DNA of 64,000 nucleotides from Ramlibacter pinisoli. Its GTDB lineage: Bacteria > Pseudomonadota > Gammaproteobacteria > Burkholderiales > Burkholderiaceae_C. The position numbers were made by a program, and so were the translations under genes. Under the pieces are notes generated by a model. The model saw only the letters and a program-made list of their open reading frames with translations. It was not told the DNA's origin and ran no database searches. This document shows, piece by piece, positions 8,555 through 17,396 of this stretch. Location: assembly GCF_009758015.1 (NCBI RefSeq), contig NZ_WSEL01000003.1, positions 1,488,001 through 1,552,000 of the forward strand. Reading direction: 5' to 3'. The number at the start of each line of letters is the position of its first letter. Position 1 is the stretch's first letter.

Positions 8555-9865
8555 TCAGGTGCTCGAAGAACCCGACCGTGCGAGCGCCAGCAACGCGTCG
8601 GCCGTGCGAGAGGCCGCACCGCGGTGCGCCGCCGCAAAGGCGACGCCCAGATCCGCCAGCCGGGCGCGCCGCGGCCCGTCGGCGGCGAGCGCCGCCGCCT
8701 CGCGCACCGCGTCCTCCAGCGTGGCCACGCGCAGGGCGGCGCCCTGCGCCTGCGCCCGCTCGGCGGCCTCGGCGAAATTGAAGGTGTGCGGGCCCATGAC
8801 GATGGGGCAGCCGCAGGCCGCCGCCTCGATGAGGTTCTGGCCGCCCAGCGGCAGGAAGCTGCCCCCCAGCAACGCCACGTCGGCCAGCCCGTAGTAGAGC
8901 GGCATCTCGCCGAGCGAATCGCCGATCCAGATGTCGGCGTCGGCGGGCCCCTCGTCGCCCCACGCGCTGCGGCGCCCGACCGTGAAGCCGGCCTGCGAGG
9001 CCAGCGCCGCCACGGCGTCGAACCGCTGCGGATGGCGCGGCACCACGAGCCAGCGCAGCGCCGCCACGGCGCCGTCGCTGGTGCGCCGGGCCCAGCCGGC
9101 GCGCTCCAGCTCGCGGCTGGCGGCCAGCACCTCGAGGAAGGCCGCCTCCTCGCCCTCGCGCGAACTGGCCAGCATGGCCACCGGCCGGTCGAGACCGGCA
9201 CGCCAGGCCCGGCCCCGGGCCAGCAGCGCGGGATCCGGGCGGGCATCGAACTTGAGGTTGCCGTACACGCCGTCGACCCGCGCGCCGGCGCGGGTGAGGC
9301 GCCGGGCGTCGTCGTCGGTCTGGGCCCATACCGCGTCGAGCGCGGCATAGGCCGGGGCCGCCAGCCGCCTCAGGCGCAGCGCCTGGCGCAGCGACTTCTC
9401 GGACAGGCGGGCATTGGCCAGCGCCAGCGGCACGCCGGCGCTGCGGCAGGCGGCGATCAGGTTGGGCCAGACCTCGGTTTCCATCAGCACGCCGACGCTG
9501 GGCCGGAAGTGCGCCAGGAAGCGCCGCACCGCCTGCGGCGTGTCCCAGGGCAGCCAGGCCTGCACGTCGCCCTCGCGCAGCAGCCGCACGCCTTCGGCGC
9601 GCCCGGTGGCGGTGCCGTGCGTGAGCAGCACGCGCAGCGCCGGGTCGCGCGCGCGCAGGGACTCCAGCAGGATGGCGGCGGCGCGGGTCTCGCCCAGCGA
9701 CACGGCGTGGATCCAGAGCGCGCCCGGTTGCGCCGGGGTCTGGTAGGTGCCGAAGCGCTCGTCGATGGCCTCCAGGTAGCCGGGCTCGGCGGCGCCGCGG
9801 CGGCGCAGCTTGCGGCGCAGCAGCGGTTGCGCCATCAGCACGGCGGCGGAGTACAGGCCGCGCAT
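8555..9865 (-). CDS. waaA: 3-deoxy-D-manno-octulosonic acid (Kdo) transferase
   Basis: A 436-residue Kdo transferase that adds Kdo from CMP-Kdo to lipid IVA at the cytoplasmic face of the inner membrane, the first step of LPS core assembly. A short hydrophobic N-terminus (GLYSAAVLMAQPLL) anchors it. The N-terminal domain shows ALWIHAVSLGETRAA and LLTHGTATGRAEG. The C-terminal donor domain has LASSREGEEAAFL, VVPRHPQRFDAV and LLGGSFLPLGGQNLIEAAA, all typical of WaaA. The ATG at 9865 shares a base with the waaC stop (TGATG); two GTG codons just upstream are less likely starts. It is paired with waaC, as in other Burkholderiales. Confidence 0.95.
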   Translation of the reverse strand: MRGLYSAAVLMAQPLLRRKLRRRGAAEPGYLEAIDERFGTYQTPAQPGALWIHAVSLGETRAAAILLESLRARDPALRVLLTHGTATGRAEGVRLLREGDVQAWLPWDTPQAVRRFLAHFRPSVGVLMETEVWPNLIAACRSAGVPLALANARLSEKSLRQALRLRRLAAPAYAALDAVWAQTDDDARRLTRAGARVDGVYGNLKFDARPDPALLARGRAWRAGLDRPVAMLASSREGEEAAFLEVLAASRELERAGWARRTSDGAVAALRWLVVPRHPQRFDAVAALASQAGFTVGRRSAWGDEGPADADIWIGDSLGEMPLYYGLADVALLGGSFLPLGGQNLIEAAACGCPIVMGPHTFNFAEAAERAQAQGAALRVATLEDAVREAAALAADGPRRARLADLGVAFAAAHRGAASRTADALLALARSGSSST

Positions 9866-10869
9866 CACCACGCGACCGCCCCCGCGCGCGCCGGCCGGTG
9901 CTGCCAGCAGTCCTGCCAGGCCTCCCAGACGGCATCGACGCCGGGCGCCGCGTCACCGCCGACGGCGCGCTGGTGCGCGCGCCCGAGCGGGCCGGCCCGC
10001 CACACCCGTGGCTGGCTGAACACCTGCACCAGCGGCAGGTCGAGCGCGATGCCCATGTGCGACACGCCCGAGTCGACGCCCACCACGCCGGCGCAACGCG
10101 CCATCGCGTCGAGCAGTTCGGCCAGCGGCAGGCGCGGCAGCACGTGGGTGCCGGCCCCGACCTCGGTGGCGATGCCCAGCGCCAGCGCCTCCTCGGCCGC
10201 CGAGGCCTGCGGCAGCAGCACGCCGAACCCATCGGCGACCAGGCGCCGCGCCAGCTCGGTCCAGGCGGCGCGCGGCCACTCGTTGTCGGGCCGGGTGGTG
10301 CCATGCGCGAGCAGCACCTGCGGCGGGGTGGCCGGCTCATCCGCCGCCCAGGGATAGACCGGCGCCGTGTCGAGGAAGCCCGGTGTCTCGTAGCCGAGCG
10401 CCCGGGCCGCGAGCAGGCGCGTGCGGGCGACCGCATGGATGCGGTCGGGCATGGGGATGGGACGCTGCAGCAGGTGGCGCACCGGCCATTCCCAGGCGCA
10501 CAGTTCGCTGCGGTTGCCGAAGGTGGCGCTGAAACCGCCGGGCGCCAGGCGGGCATGGCGCGCGACCCAGGCCGACTTCACCAGCCCCTGGCAGTCGAGC
10601 ACGGCGTCGTACGCCACCTCCTGCAGGGCTTCCCGGTGGCGGCGCACTTCCGCCCGGGTGGCCAGGGCCCAGCGGCTCTTGCGCCAGCGGCGCTGCGCCA
10701 CCGGCAGCACGCGTCGCACGCCCGGCGCGCGCCGCACCAGGTCCTGGAAGCCCTCCTCCACCGCCCAGTCGACGACCACGCCCGGGAAGTGGGCGTGCAG
10801 GTCGTGCACGACCGGCAGGGTCTGCACCACGTCACCCAGTGACGAGAGCTTGACGAGAAGGACGTTCAA
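9865..10869 (-). CDS. waaC: LPS heptosyltransferase I
   Basis: A 334-residue GT9 enzyme that transfers L-glycero-D-manno-heptose from ADP-heptose to Kdo in the LPS inner core. The start NVLLVKLSSLGDVVQTLP is the typical GT9 opening and fixes the frame. The first codon must be TTG (10869-10867), because no ATG or GTG lies at the right place; the ribosome site is weak. The acceptor domain has VLDCQGLVKSAWVARH. The donor domain has LLAHGTTRPDNEWP and GVVGVDSGVSHMGIALDLP, the last holding the conserved ADP-heptose contacts. It lies directly before waaA with a one-base overlap. Confidence 0.93.
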   Translation of the reverse strand: MNVLLVKLSSLGDVVQTLPVVHDLHAHFPGVVVDWAVEEGFQDLVRRAPGVRRVLPVAQRRWRKSRWALATRAEVRRHREALQEVAYDAVLDCQGLVKSAWVARHARLAPGGFSATFGNRSELCAWEWPVRHLLQRPIPMPDRIHAVARTRLLAARALGYETPGFLDTAPVYPWAADEPATPPQVLLAHGTTRPDNEWPRAAWTELARRLVADGFGVLLPQASAAEEALALGIATEVGAGTHVLPRLPLAELLDAMARCAGVVGVDSGVSHMGIALDLPLVQVFSQPRVWRAGPLGRAHQRAVGGDAAPGVDAVWEAWQDCWQHRPARAGAVAW

Positions 10870-10964
10870 GGCGGCGGGCTGGACAGATGGAGCCGTCCAT
10901 TGTGACCTGCCGGGCGGGGCCGATCGGTCACCGCGCGGTCCTGTCGCCGCGTGGCGGCGCCGGC

Positions 10965-12347
10965 TCAGTGCGCCGCCGCCGCGATCTGCGCGTCGGGCTT
11001 GACGCTGCGCAGCAGCTGGAGCATCTCGCCCTCGATGCGGTGCAGCGCAGCCTCGGTGTGGCCCTCGAAGCGCAGCACCAGCACCGGCGTGGTGTTCGAG
11101 GCCCGCACCAGGCCGAAGCCGTCCGGCCAGTCGACCCGCACGCCGTCGATGGTCGAGATCTCGGCGGGCTTGGGAAAGGCCGCCTTGGCCACGAGCTCGG
11201 CCACGACGCGGTGCGGCTCGCCCTCGGCGCACTTGACGTTCAGCTCCGGCGTCGAATAGCTGGTCGGCAGGCCGTCCAGCAGGGCGCTGGGGTCCTGCTC
11301 GCGCGAGACGATCTCCAGCAGGCGGCAGCCGGCGTAGGTGCCGTCGTCGAAGCCGAACCAGCGCTCCTTGAAGAAGATGTGGCCGCTCATCTCGCCGCCG
11401 AGCGGGGCGTCGACCTCCTTCATGCGCGCCTTGATGAGGGAGTGGCCGGTCTTGTACATCAGCGGGTGGCCGCCGGCGGCGCGGATGGCGGGCGCGAGGC
11501 GCTGGGTGCACTTGACGTCGAACAGGATGGTGCCGCCGGGCACGCGGCTGAGCACGTCGCGGGCGAACAGCATCATCTGGCGGTCCGGGTAGATGGTGTT
11601 GCCGCCCTTGGTGACGATGCCCAGCCGGTCGCCGTCGCCGTCGAAGGCCAGGCCGAGTTCGGCATCGGTGGTCTGCAGGGCCCGGATCAGGTCCTTCAGG
11701 TTCTCGGGCTTGCTCGGGTCCGGGTGGTGGTTGGGGAAGTTGCCGTCGACCTCGCTGAACAGCTCGATCACCTCGCAGCCGATGGCCCGGAACAGGGCCG
11801 GGGCGCTGGCCCCGGCGACGCCGTTGCCGCAGTCGACGACGATCTTCATCGGCCGGGCGAGCCGGATGTCGCCGACGATGCGGTCGCGGTACGGAACGAA
11901 CACGTCGACGTTGCGGACGTTGCCGGGCTGGGCATGCTGCCAGCTCTCCTGCTCCATGGTGTGGCGCAGCTGCTGGATCTCGTCGCCGTAGATGGCGCGG
12001 CCGGCCAGCACCATCTTGAAGCCGTTGTAGTCCTTCGGGTTGTGGCTGCCCGTCACCTGGATGCCGCTGCGGCACAGGGTGCTGGCGGCGAAGTACAGCA
12101 TCGGCGTGGTCGCGATGCCGATGTCGATGACGTCGACGCCGGTCGCCACGAGGCCGCGGATCAGGGCGGCCGACAGCGCGGGCCCCGACAGGCGGCCGTC
12201 GCGTCCAACGGCGACGGTGGTCTCTCCCTCGGCCCGGGCCGCGCTGCCGAAGGCCCGTCCCAGGCCCTCGGCCACCTCTTCGGTCAGGGTGGACGGCACG
12301 ATGCCGCGGACGTCGTAGGCCTTGAAGATCGAGGGCGAGACTTGCAT
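10965..12347 (-). CDS. Phosphomannomutase/phosphoglucomutase
   Basis: A 460-residue alpha-D-phosphohexomutase that interconverts hexose 6-phosphate and 1-phosphate (AlgC/ManB type), giving precursors for LPS and exopolysaccharide. Four domains are visible in order: SIFKAYDVRGI at the N-terminus, the phosphoserine loop QVTGSHNPKDYNGFK (active Ser in TGSHNP), the metal loop LAFDGDGDRLGIV, the sugar-binding loop GGEMSGHIFFKE, and the phosphate-binding RASNTTPVLVLRFE in domain 4. Length is normal for the family. Its product would feed the two polysaccharide loci in the window, which fits its position near waaC. It is divergent from the Ada-AlkA gene across 114 bases. AlgC versus ManB substrate preference cannot be read from the sequence alone. 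Confidence 0.93.
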   Translation of the reverse strand: MQVSPSIFKAYDVRGIVPSTLTEEVAEGLGRAFGSAARAEGETTVAVGRDGRLSGPALSAALIRGLVATGVDVIDIGIATTPMLYFAASTLCRSGIQVTGSHNPKDYNGFKMVLAGRAIYGDEIQQLRHTMEQESWQHAQPGNVRNVDVFVPYRDRIVGDIRLARPMKIVVDCGNGVAGASAPALFRAIGCEVIELFSEVDGNFPNHHPDPSKPENLKDLIRALQTTDAELGLAFDGDGDRLGIVTKGGNTIYPDRQMMLFARDVLSRVPGGTILFDVKCTQRLAPAIRAAGGHPLMYKTGHSLIKARMKEVDAPLGGEMSGHIFFKERWFGFDDGTYAGCRLLEIVSREQDPSALLDGLPTSYSTPELNVKCAEGEPHRVVAELVAKAAFPKPAEISTIDGVRVDWPDGFGLVRASNTTPVLVLRFEGHTEAALHRIEGEMLQLLRSVKPDAQIAAAAH

Positions 12348-12461
12348 GGTCGGGCAGGTTCCTGTGGGCGACGGAAAGGAGCGGCGATTCTAGGCGCAGG
12401 GTGCGCGGGGACATGTCCGGAAACGGCTGGTCCCGCGCCGGCGGCTGCCTATGATCGGCGC

Positions 12462-13961
12462 ATGACCACCGACGCGGACACCCTCCAGCCCGACGCCTGC
12501 TACCTGGCGCTGCAGGCCCGCGACGCCCGCTTCGACGGCTGCTTCTTCACCGGCGTGACCTCGACCGGCATCTACTGCCGCCCGGTCTGCCGGGTGCGCA
12601 CGCCCAAGCGCGAGAACTGCCGCTTCTTCACCCACGCGGCGCAGGCCGAGGTGGCCGGCTTCCGTCCCTGCCTGCGCTGCCGGCCGGAACTGGCGCCGTC
12701 CGCGCCGCGCTGGTCGATCCAGGACGCCAGCGACGTGCTGGCCCAGCAGGCTGCGCGGCTGCTCGACGAGCCCGAGGCCTGGGACACCGAGCCGCCGTCG
12801 GTCGACCGGCTGGCGCGCCGCCTGGGCGTGAGCGACCGCCACGTGCGGCGCATCTTCGAGGCCCGCTTCGGCGTCTCGCCGCTGCAGTACCTGCAGACGC
12901 GCCGGCTGCTGACGGCCAAGCAGCTGCTGGCCGACACCGACCTGCCCGTCACCCAGGTCGCGCTGGTCAGCGGTTTCGCCAGCGTCCGGCGCTTCAACGC
13001 GGCCTTCGCCCAGCACTACGGCCTGAGCCCGAGCCGGCTGCGGCGCGAGGGCGGCCACGGCGGCACCGGCGTGGCCGTGCGGCTGGGCTACCGGCCGCCG
13101 TACGACGTCCAGGCCATGCTCGGCTTCTTCCGCACGCGCGAGATCGCCGGCGTCGAGTTCGTCGGCGAGACCGAACTCGGCCGCACCCTCGCCATCGAGC
13201 TGGGCGGGAAGCTGCATGCCGGCTGGCTGCAGGCCCGCTTCGACGAGCCGCGCCACCAGGTCGTGCTGACCGTGGGCGACACGCTGCGCCCGGTGCTGCC
13301 GCTGGTGATCCGCCGCCTGCGGGCGGCGCTCGACCTCGATGCCGATCCGCTCGCGATCGCGTCGGTGCTGCACGGGAGCTTTCCCGACACCGATGGCCTG
13401 CGCGTGCCGGGATCGCTCAGCGGTTACGAGCTGGCGGTGCGTGCCGTGCTCGGCCAGCAGATCACGGTGGCGGCGGCCCGCACGCTGGCGCGCCGGCTGG
13501 TCGAACGCTTCGGCGAACCCATCGAGACCCCGTGGCCGCAGCTCACGCGGCTGTTCCCGGGCCCGGCCGTGCTGGCCGCGGCCGCCGGCGACGCGCTGGG
13601 CGAACTGGGCATCGTGCGCCAGCGCCAGGCGGCGATCGTCGGCATCGCCCGCGCCGTCGCCGAGGGTCGGCTGCAGCTGCATGCCGGTGCCGACGTGCCG
13701 GCGACCGTGGCGCTGCTCAAGACCCTGCCCGGCATCGGCGACTGGACGGCGCAGTACATCGCGATGCGCGCGCTGCGCTGGCCCGACGCCTTCCCTTCGG
13801 GCGACGTGGCGCTGCAGAAGGCGCTGGGCGTCCAGCAGCTCAAGCAGGCGGCACGCGAGGCCGAGGCCGCCTCGCAGGCCTGGAAGCCGTGGCGCAGCTA
13901 CGCCGTCATCCGCGCCTGGGCCCGCCTGGGCGCAGCGCCCATCCTGAAAGGCACACCATGA
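12462..13961 (+). CDS. Ada-type regulator fused to AlkA-type 3-methyladenine DNA glycosylase
   Basis: A 499-residue fusion. Residues 1-85 are the Ada zinc domain, with cysteines in STGIYCRPVCR and in FRPCLRCRPEL; in Ada one of these accepts methyl groups from DNA phosphotriesters. Residues about 95-200 are an AraC-type helix-turn-helix (SVDRLARRLGVSDRHVRRIF, ALVSGFASVRRFNAAF). The rest is AlkA: an N-terminal domain, then the HhH-GPD glycosylase with LPGIGDWTAQYIAMRALRW and the catalytic Asp in FPSGDVAL. The Ogt methyltransferase part of E. coli Ada is missing and is instead a separate gene that overlaps the stop by four bases. TATGAT lies seven bases before the ATG and could be a -10 box, but no -35 partner was found. 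Confidence 0.95.
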   Translation: MTTDADTLQPDACYLALQARDARFDGCFFTGVTSTGIYCRPVCRVRTPKRENCRFFTHAAQAEVAGFRPCLRCRPELAPSAPRWSIQDASDVLAQQAARLLDEPEAWDTEPPSVDRLARRLGVSDRHVRRIFEARFGVSPLQYLQTRRLLTAKQLLADTDLPVTQVALVSGFASVRRFNAAFAQHYGLSPSRLRREGGHGGTGVAVRLGYRPPYDVQAMLGFFRTREIAGVEFVGETELGRTLAIELGGKLHAGWLQARFDEPRHQVVLTVGDTLRPVLPLVIRRLRAALDLDADPLAIASVLHGSFPDTDGLRVPGSLSGYELAVRAVLGQQITVAAARTLARRLVERFGEPIETPWPQLTRLFPGPAVLAAAAGDALGELGIVRQRQAAIVGIARAVAEGRLQLHAGADVPATVALLKTLPGIGDWTAQYIAMRALRWPDAFPSGDVALQKALGVQQLKQAAREAEAASQAWKPWRSYAVIRAWARLGAAPILKGTP

Positions 13962-14452
13962 ACCACTCCCTTCCCCGCGTCGCCGCCCGCCACGCCACCC
14001 CGCTCGGGCCGGTCCTACTGGCCGCCACGCCGGCCGGCCTGGCCGGGTTGTGGTTCGAGGGCCAGAAACACCACCCCGACACCACCGGCTGGCGCTTCGA
14101 TCCGACCCATCCGGTGCTGCAGGAGGCGATGCGCCAGCTCAACGCCTGGTTCGCCGGCACCCGCAGCGGGTTCGACCTACCACTCGACCTGCAGGGCGGC
14201 ACCGCCTTCCAGCAGGACGTCTGGCGGGCCCTGCTGGCCATCCCGCGCGGCGGCCACACCAGCTACGGCGCCCTGAGCCGCCAGCTCGGCCGGCCGCGGG
14301 CGGTGCGGGCGGTCGGCGCGGCCGTGGGCCGCAACCCGCTGTCGGTGGTCGTGCCCTGCCACCGGGTGCTGGGCGCCGACGGCTCGCTGACCGGCTACGC
14401 CGGCGGCCTGGAGCGCAAGACCGCGCTGCTGCGCCTGGAGGCGGCGCCTTGA
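13958..14452 (+). CDS. ogt: Methylated-DNA--[protein]-cysteine S-methyltransferase
   Basis: A 164-residue suicide repair protein that moves methyl groups from O6-methylguanine to its own cysteine. The active site is VVVPCHRVLGADGSL, with the acceptor Cys in PCHR. The DNA-binding helix segment reads FQQDVWRALLAIPRGG followed by TSYGALSRQLGRPRAVRAVG with the arginine finger. The ATG at 13958 lies inside the stop of the Ada-AlkA gene (ATGA), so translation is probably coupled. Together the two genes rebuild the full set of Ada/AlkA/Ogt activities with the Ogt domain split off. Length is normal for a free-standing Ogt. Confidence 0.95.
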   Translation: MNHSLPRVAARHATPLGPVLLAATPAGLAGLWFEGQKHHPDTTGWRFDPTHPVLQEAMRQLNAWFAGTRSGFDLPLDLQGGTAFQQDVWRALLAIPRGGHTSYGALSRQLGRPRAVRAVGAAVGRNPLSVVVPCHRVLGADGSLTGYAGGLERKTALLRLEAAP

Positions 14453-15384
14453 CGCTGCGCGGGCGCGGTCCGCGCGCCTGGGTGGCCGACTTCGTGCTGC
14501 TGGCCGCGATCTGGGGCAGCTCGTTCCTGTTCACCCGGCTCGCCGTCGTCGAGTTCGGGCCGATGGCGACGGCCGCCGGACGGGTCGTGGTGGCCTCCGC
14601 CTTCCTGCTGCCGCTCACCCTGCTGCGCGGACTGGGCCCACAGCTGCGCCAGCACTGGCGCGCCATCTTCACCATCGGTGCGCTCAACTCCGCCATCCCG
14701 TTCGCGCTGTTCGCGTTCGCGGTCACGACCATCACGACCGGCCTGTCGGCCATCCTGAACGCGACGGTACCGCTGTTCGGGGCCCTGGTCGCCTGGGCCT
14801 GGCTGAAGGACCGGCCGGCGGCTTCGCGGGCGCTCGGCCTCGCGGTGGGGTTCACCGGCGTCGCCCTGCTGGCCTGGGACGAAGCCAGTTTCAAGCCGGG
14901 CGCGCAGGGCGTCGCGCCGGCCTGGGCCGTGCTGGGATGCCTGGGCGCGACGCTGTGCTACGGCATCGCGGCCAGCGCGACCAAGAAGCACCTGCAGGGC
15001 CTGTCGCCCCTGGTCACCGCCACCGGCAGCCAGCTCGGCGCCACCCTTGGCCTGGTGCTGCCGGCACTGTGGTGGCGGCCCGACCACCTGCCCGGCGCCA
15101 CCGCCTGGCTGGCCCTGGTCGCGCTCGGGGTCCTGTGCACCGGGCTGGCCTACATCCTCTACTTCCGCCTCATCGAGGAGACGGGGCCGGCGCGCGCCCT
15201 GGCGGTCACCTTCGTCGTGCCGGTGTTCGCCGTCTTCTACGGCGTCCTCTTCCTCGGCGAACACGTGACCGCCTGGATGCTGGCCTGCGCAGCCATCATC
15301 GTCTGCGGCACGACGCTGTCGACCGGGCTGCTGAAGCTGCCCTCGCGCGCGCACCGGCCCGCGCCACACCGGGCACGACCGTAG
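14449..15384 (+). CDS. EamA/DMT-family transporter
   Basis: A 311-residue membrane protein with about ten hydrophobic helices in two EamA repeats. The first repeat opens with VADFVLLAAIWGSSFLFTRL and the second with LGCLGATLCYGIAASATKK; the RhaT/YdcZ-like ending LAVTFVVPVFAVFYGVLFLG is conserved. DMT transporters export or import small metabolites; the substrate here is unknown. The most upstream usable start is TTG at 14449, overlapping the ogt stop (TTGA). GTG at 14482 is the main alternative and would remove 11 arginine- and glycine-rich residues. It seems to be carried along with the repair genes rather than related to them. Confidence 0.88.
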   Translation: MTLRGRGPRAWVADFVLLAAIWGSSFLFTRLAVVEFGPMATAAGRVVVASAFLLPLTLLRGLGPQLRQHWRAIFTIGALNSAIPFALFAFAVTTITTGLSAILNATVPLFGALVAWAWLKDRPAASRALGLAVGFTGVALLAWDEASFKPGAQGVAPAWAVLGCLGATLCYGIAASATKKHLQGLSPLVTATGSQLGATLGLVLPALWWRPDHLPGATAWLALVALGVLCTGLAYILYFRLIEETGPARALAVTFVVPVFAVFYGVLFLGEHVTAWMLACAAIIVCGTTLSTGLLKLPSRAHRPAPHRARP

Positions 15385-15391
15385 GCCGCGC

Positions 15392-15410
15392 GCCCGCTCA
15401 TCCGGCGGGC
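15392..15410 (+). terminator. Weak hairpin after EamA gene
   Basis: A perfect 6-bp stem (GCCCGC / GCGGGC) with a 7-base loop starts 8 bases after the EamA stop and is followed by ATTTCC. It may end the repair-transporter transcript before the polysaccharide operon, but the missing T-run makes this a weak call. Confidence 0.35.
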
Positions 15411-15549
15411 ATTTCCTGCACAGCGCGCCGCGATGTGCACGTGAGCCGACGTAATAGCTCCTTCGGGTCATGGCCCCCCTGAGCAGCTGGGCCCCGTGGC
15501 CCTCGCCTTCGCTTGAGAATGGTCCGCATCGATGGCCAGGAACACGACG

Positions 15550-15900
15550 ATGCGTAGCTTTCTTCCCGCAGTCGCCCTGTGCGCCGTGCTTGTGCCGGCG
15601 TTCGCCGACGGCACTGTCCCCGACCTGTCCGCCGGCCCCCCGCCCGCGGACCGCGGCGTGCAGACCGCCCTGGCGCAGACGCCGGCGGCCGGCACCCAAC
15701 CGGCACCGCGGCCCCCCGTCGGCGGGGCGGCCGTGGTCGTCGCCAGCTTCAAGGGCGAGGCGCCCATCGCGTCCAGCGCGAGCGCCGCCCCGCCGCCCGA
15801 GCAGCAGGAGCACCAGCCGACCACGACCGCCATGATGCTCACGGCGCTGGTGCTGATGACAGGCATTGCCCTGCGACGCCGGGGTCCCGACCAGTCATGA
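15550..15900 (+). CDS. Small secreted protein with C-terminal membrane tail, head of polysaccharide operon
   Basis: About 116 residues, no family recognised. It has a signal peptide (MRSFLPAVALCAVLVPAFA), a low-complexity Ala/Pro-rich middle (residues about 25-85, containing PPPEQQEHQP), one hydrophobic helix (MMLTALVLMTGIAL) and a closing RRRG cluster. Signal peptide, linker, single helix and Arg cluster is the same order as exosortase (PEP-CTERM) substrates, but the PEP motif is absent. ATG at 15550 was preferred because AGGAA lies 7 bases upstream and the signal peptide then starts cleanly; ATG at 15532 is the alternative. Its stop overlaps the Wzx start (ATGA), which ties it to the polysaccharide operon. 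Confidence 0.65.
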   Translation: MRSFLPAVALCAVLVPAFADGTVPDLSAGPPPADRGVQTALAQTPAAGTQPAPRPPVGGAAVVVASFKGEAPIASSASAAPPPEQQEHQPTTTAMMLTALVLMTGIALRRRGPDQS

Positions 15901-17396
15901 CAGCTCCGCCGCTGCGTTCGCTGGCCGAGCGTGCCTTCAAGTGGAGCGCGTTCACGACGGCGGGCCGCTTCGTGCTGCAGCTGGTCGCGCAGATCCTGCT
16001 GGCCCGCCTGCTGGGCCCCGACAACTACGGCGTGTACGGCATCGGGATGGTGGTGCTGACGTTCAGCACCTTCCTGTCCGGCAATGCCTTCAGCTACGTC
16101 CTCATGCTGCGCAAGGACGTCGACGACCACGACGTGCGCTTCGCCTTCAGCTGGCAGCTGCTGGCCGGCACCGCATGCGCCCTGGCCATGTTTGCCCTCG
16201 CCGCGCCGCTGGCCGGCTTCTTCAGCGATGCGCGGGTCGAGCCCATGGTGCACTGGATGGCCGTCGCCAGCCTGCTGCTCGCATTGAGCGGCACCGCCGG
16301 CTGCCTGCTGCAACGCGACCTCAACTTCCGCGCGCTGGGCCTGATCCAGGTCGCCGGCTACGCGGCGGGCTACCTGCTGGTGGGCGTGCCCATGGCCCTG
16401 GGCGGCTGGGGCCCGCAGGCGCTGGCCGCCGCCTGCGTGGTGCAGGCCGCGGTGGTGCTGGTCGCCAGCTATGCCGTGCGGCCGCACCCGCTGCGCCTGC
16501 TGCTGCGCCACCCGCTGGGCGCCGAGACGCTGCACACGGGCCGCACCGTGTTCCAGACCAACCTCACCAACTGGCTGCTGATGAACCTCGACCGCATCGT
16601 GATGGGCCGGGTCCTCAATCCGCACGCCATCGGCCTCTACAACGTGGCCTACAACATCGCCTCCATCCCGCACACGCTGCTGGTGACCGCGCTGCAGCCG
16701 ACGCTGCTGGCCACCGGGGCCCGCCTGCAGGACGACCGCGGCCAGCTCGCCCAGGCCTGGCTGATGGTGCTGGCCTGCATCGCCGTGCTGCTGGCGCCGG
16801 CCTCGGTCGTGATGGCGCTGCTGGCCGGCGACCTGGTGCAGGTGCTGTACGGCCCGGCCTGGTCGGAGGCCGGCTGGGTGATGGCCGTGATGTTCCTGTG
16901 CGTGCCGGCCTGGGCCGCGCTCAACCTGTCGACGCCGGTGCTCTGGAACACCGGCCGCAAGCACCTCGAGGTGCGGCTGCAGCTGCCGCTGTTCCTGCTG
17001 GCGGTGCCGGCTTGGTGGCTGCTGGCGCCGCACGGCGTGCGGGCGGTGGCGCTCGCCTCGGCGGCCGTGATCGCGCTGCGGGCCGCCGTCATCGTCGGCG
17101 CCAGCCTGCGGGCACTGCAGCTGCCGGCGACAGTGCTGCTGCCGTTCGCCGGCCGCGGCCTCGCGCTGGCCCTGGTGTGCGGCGGCGCCGTGCTGCTGGG
17201 CCGCCATGGCGCGGCCTCCCTGAACCATCCCATCGTCACGCTGCTGGCCGGCGCCACGCTCGGCATGCTGGTCGTGCTGGCGCTGGTCGCGGCGCGGCCG
17301 CAGCTGCTCGGACCCGAAGCCCGCGCCGTGGTCGCGCGGCTGGTCCCCGCCATCGGCCCGCGCTGGCCCACCCCCGCCCCGGAGGCTCGCCCATGA
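15897..17396 (+). CDS. Wzx-type oligosaccharide flippase (MOP/WzxC family)
   Basis: A 499-residue membrane protein with 12-14 hydrophobic helices. The opening KWSAFTTAGRFVLQLVAQI and LLARLLGPDNYGVYGIGMVV are typical of WzxC-like polysaccharide flippases, as is VFQTNLTNWLLMNLDRIVMG in the middle. These proteins move undecaprenyl-diphosphate-linked repeat units across the inner membrane. It overlaps the small gene before it and the polymerase after it by four bases each, so it belongs to one tightly coupled operon with polymerase and glycosyltransferases. The repeat-unit structure cannot be inferred. Confidence 0.9.
   Translation: MTAPPLRSLAERAFKWSAFTTAGRFVLQLVAQILLARLLGPDNYGVYGIGMVVLTFSTFLSGNAFSYVLMLRKDVDDHDVRFAFSWQLLAGTACALAMFALAAPLAGFFSDARVEPMVHWMAVASLLLALSGTAGCLLQRDLNFRALGLIQVAGYAAGYLLVGVPMALGGWGPQALAAACVVQAAVVLVASYAVRPHPLRLLLRHPLGAETLHTGRTVFQTNLTNWLLMNLDRIVMGRVLNPHAIGLYNVAYNIASIPHTLLVTALQPTLLATGARLQDDRGQLAQAWLMVLACIAVLLAPASVVMALLAGDLVQVLYGPAWSEAGWVMAVMFLCVPAWAALNLSTPVLWNTGRKHLEVRLQLPLFLLAVPAWWLLAPHGVRAVALASAAVIALRAAVIVGASLRALQLPATVLLPFAGRGLALALVCGGAVLLGRHGAASLNHPIVTLLAGATLGMLVVLALVAARPQLLGPEARAVVARLVPAIGPRWPTPAPEARP

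Noticed and set aside
12449..12455. TATGAT before the Ada-AlkA gene as a firm promoter
   Set aside because: No -35 or Ada-binding box at the right distance, and it is very close to the start codon; noted only in the gene entry.
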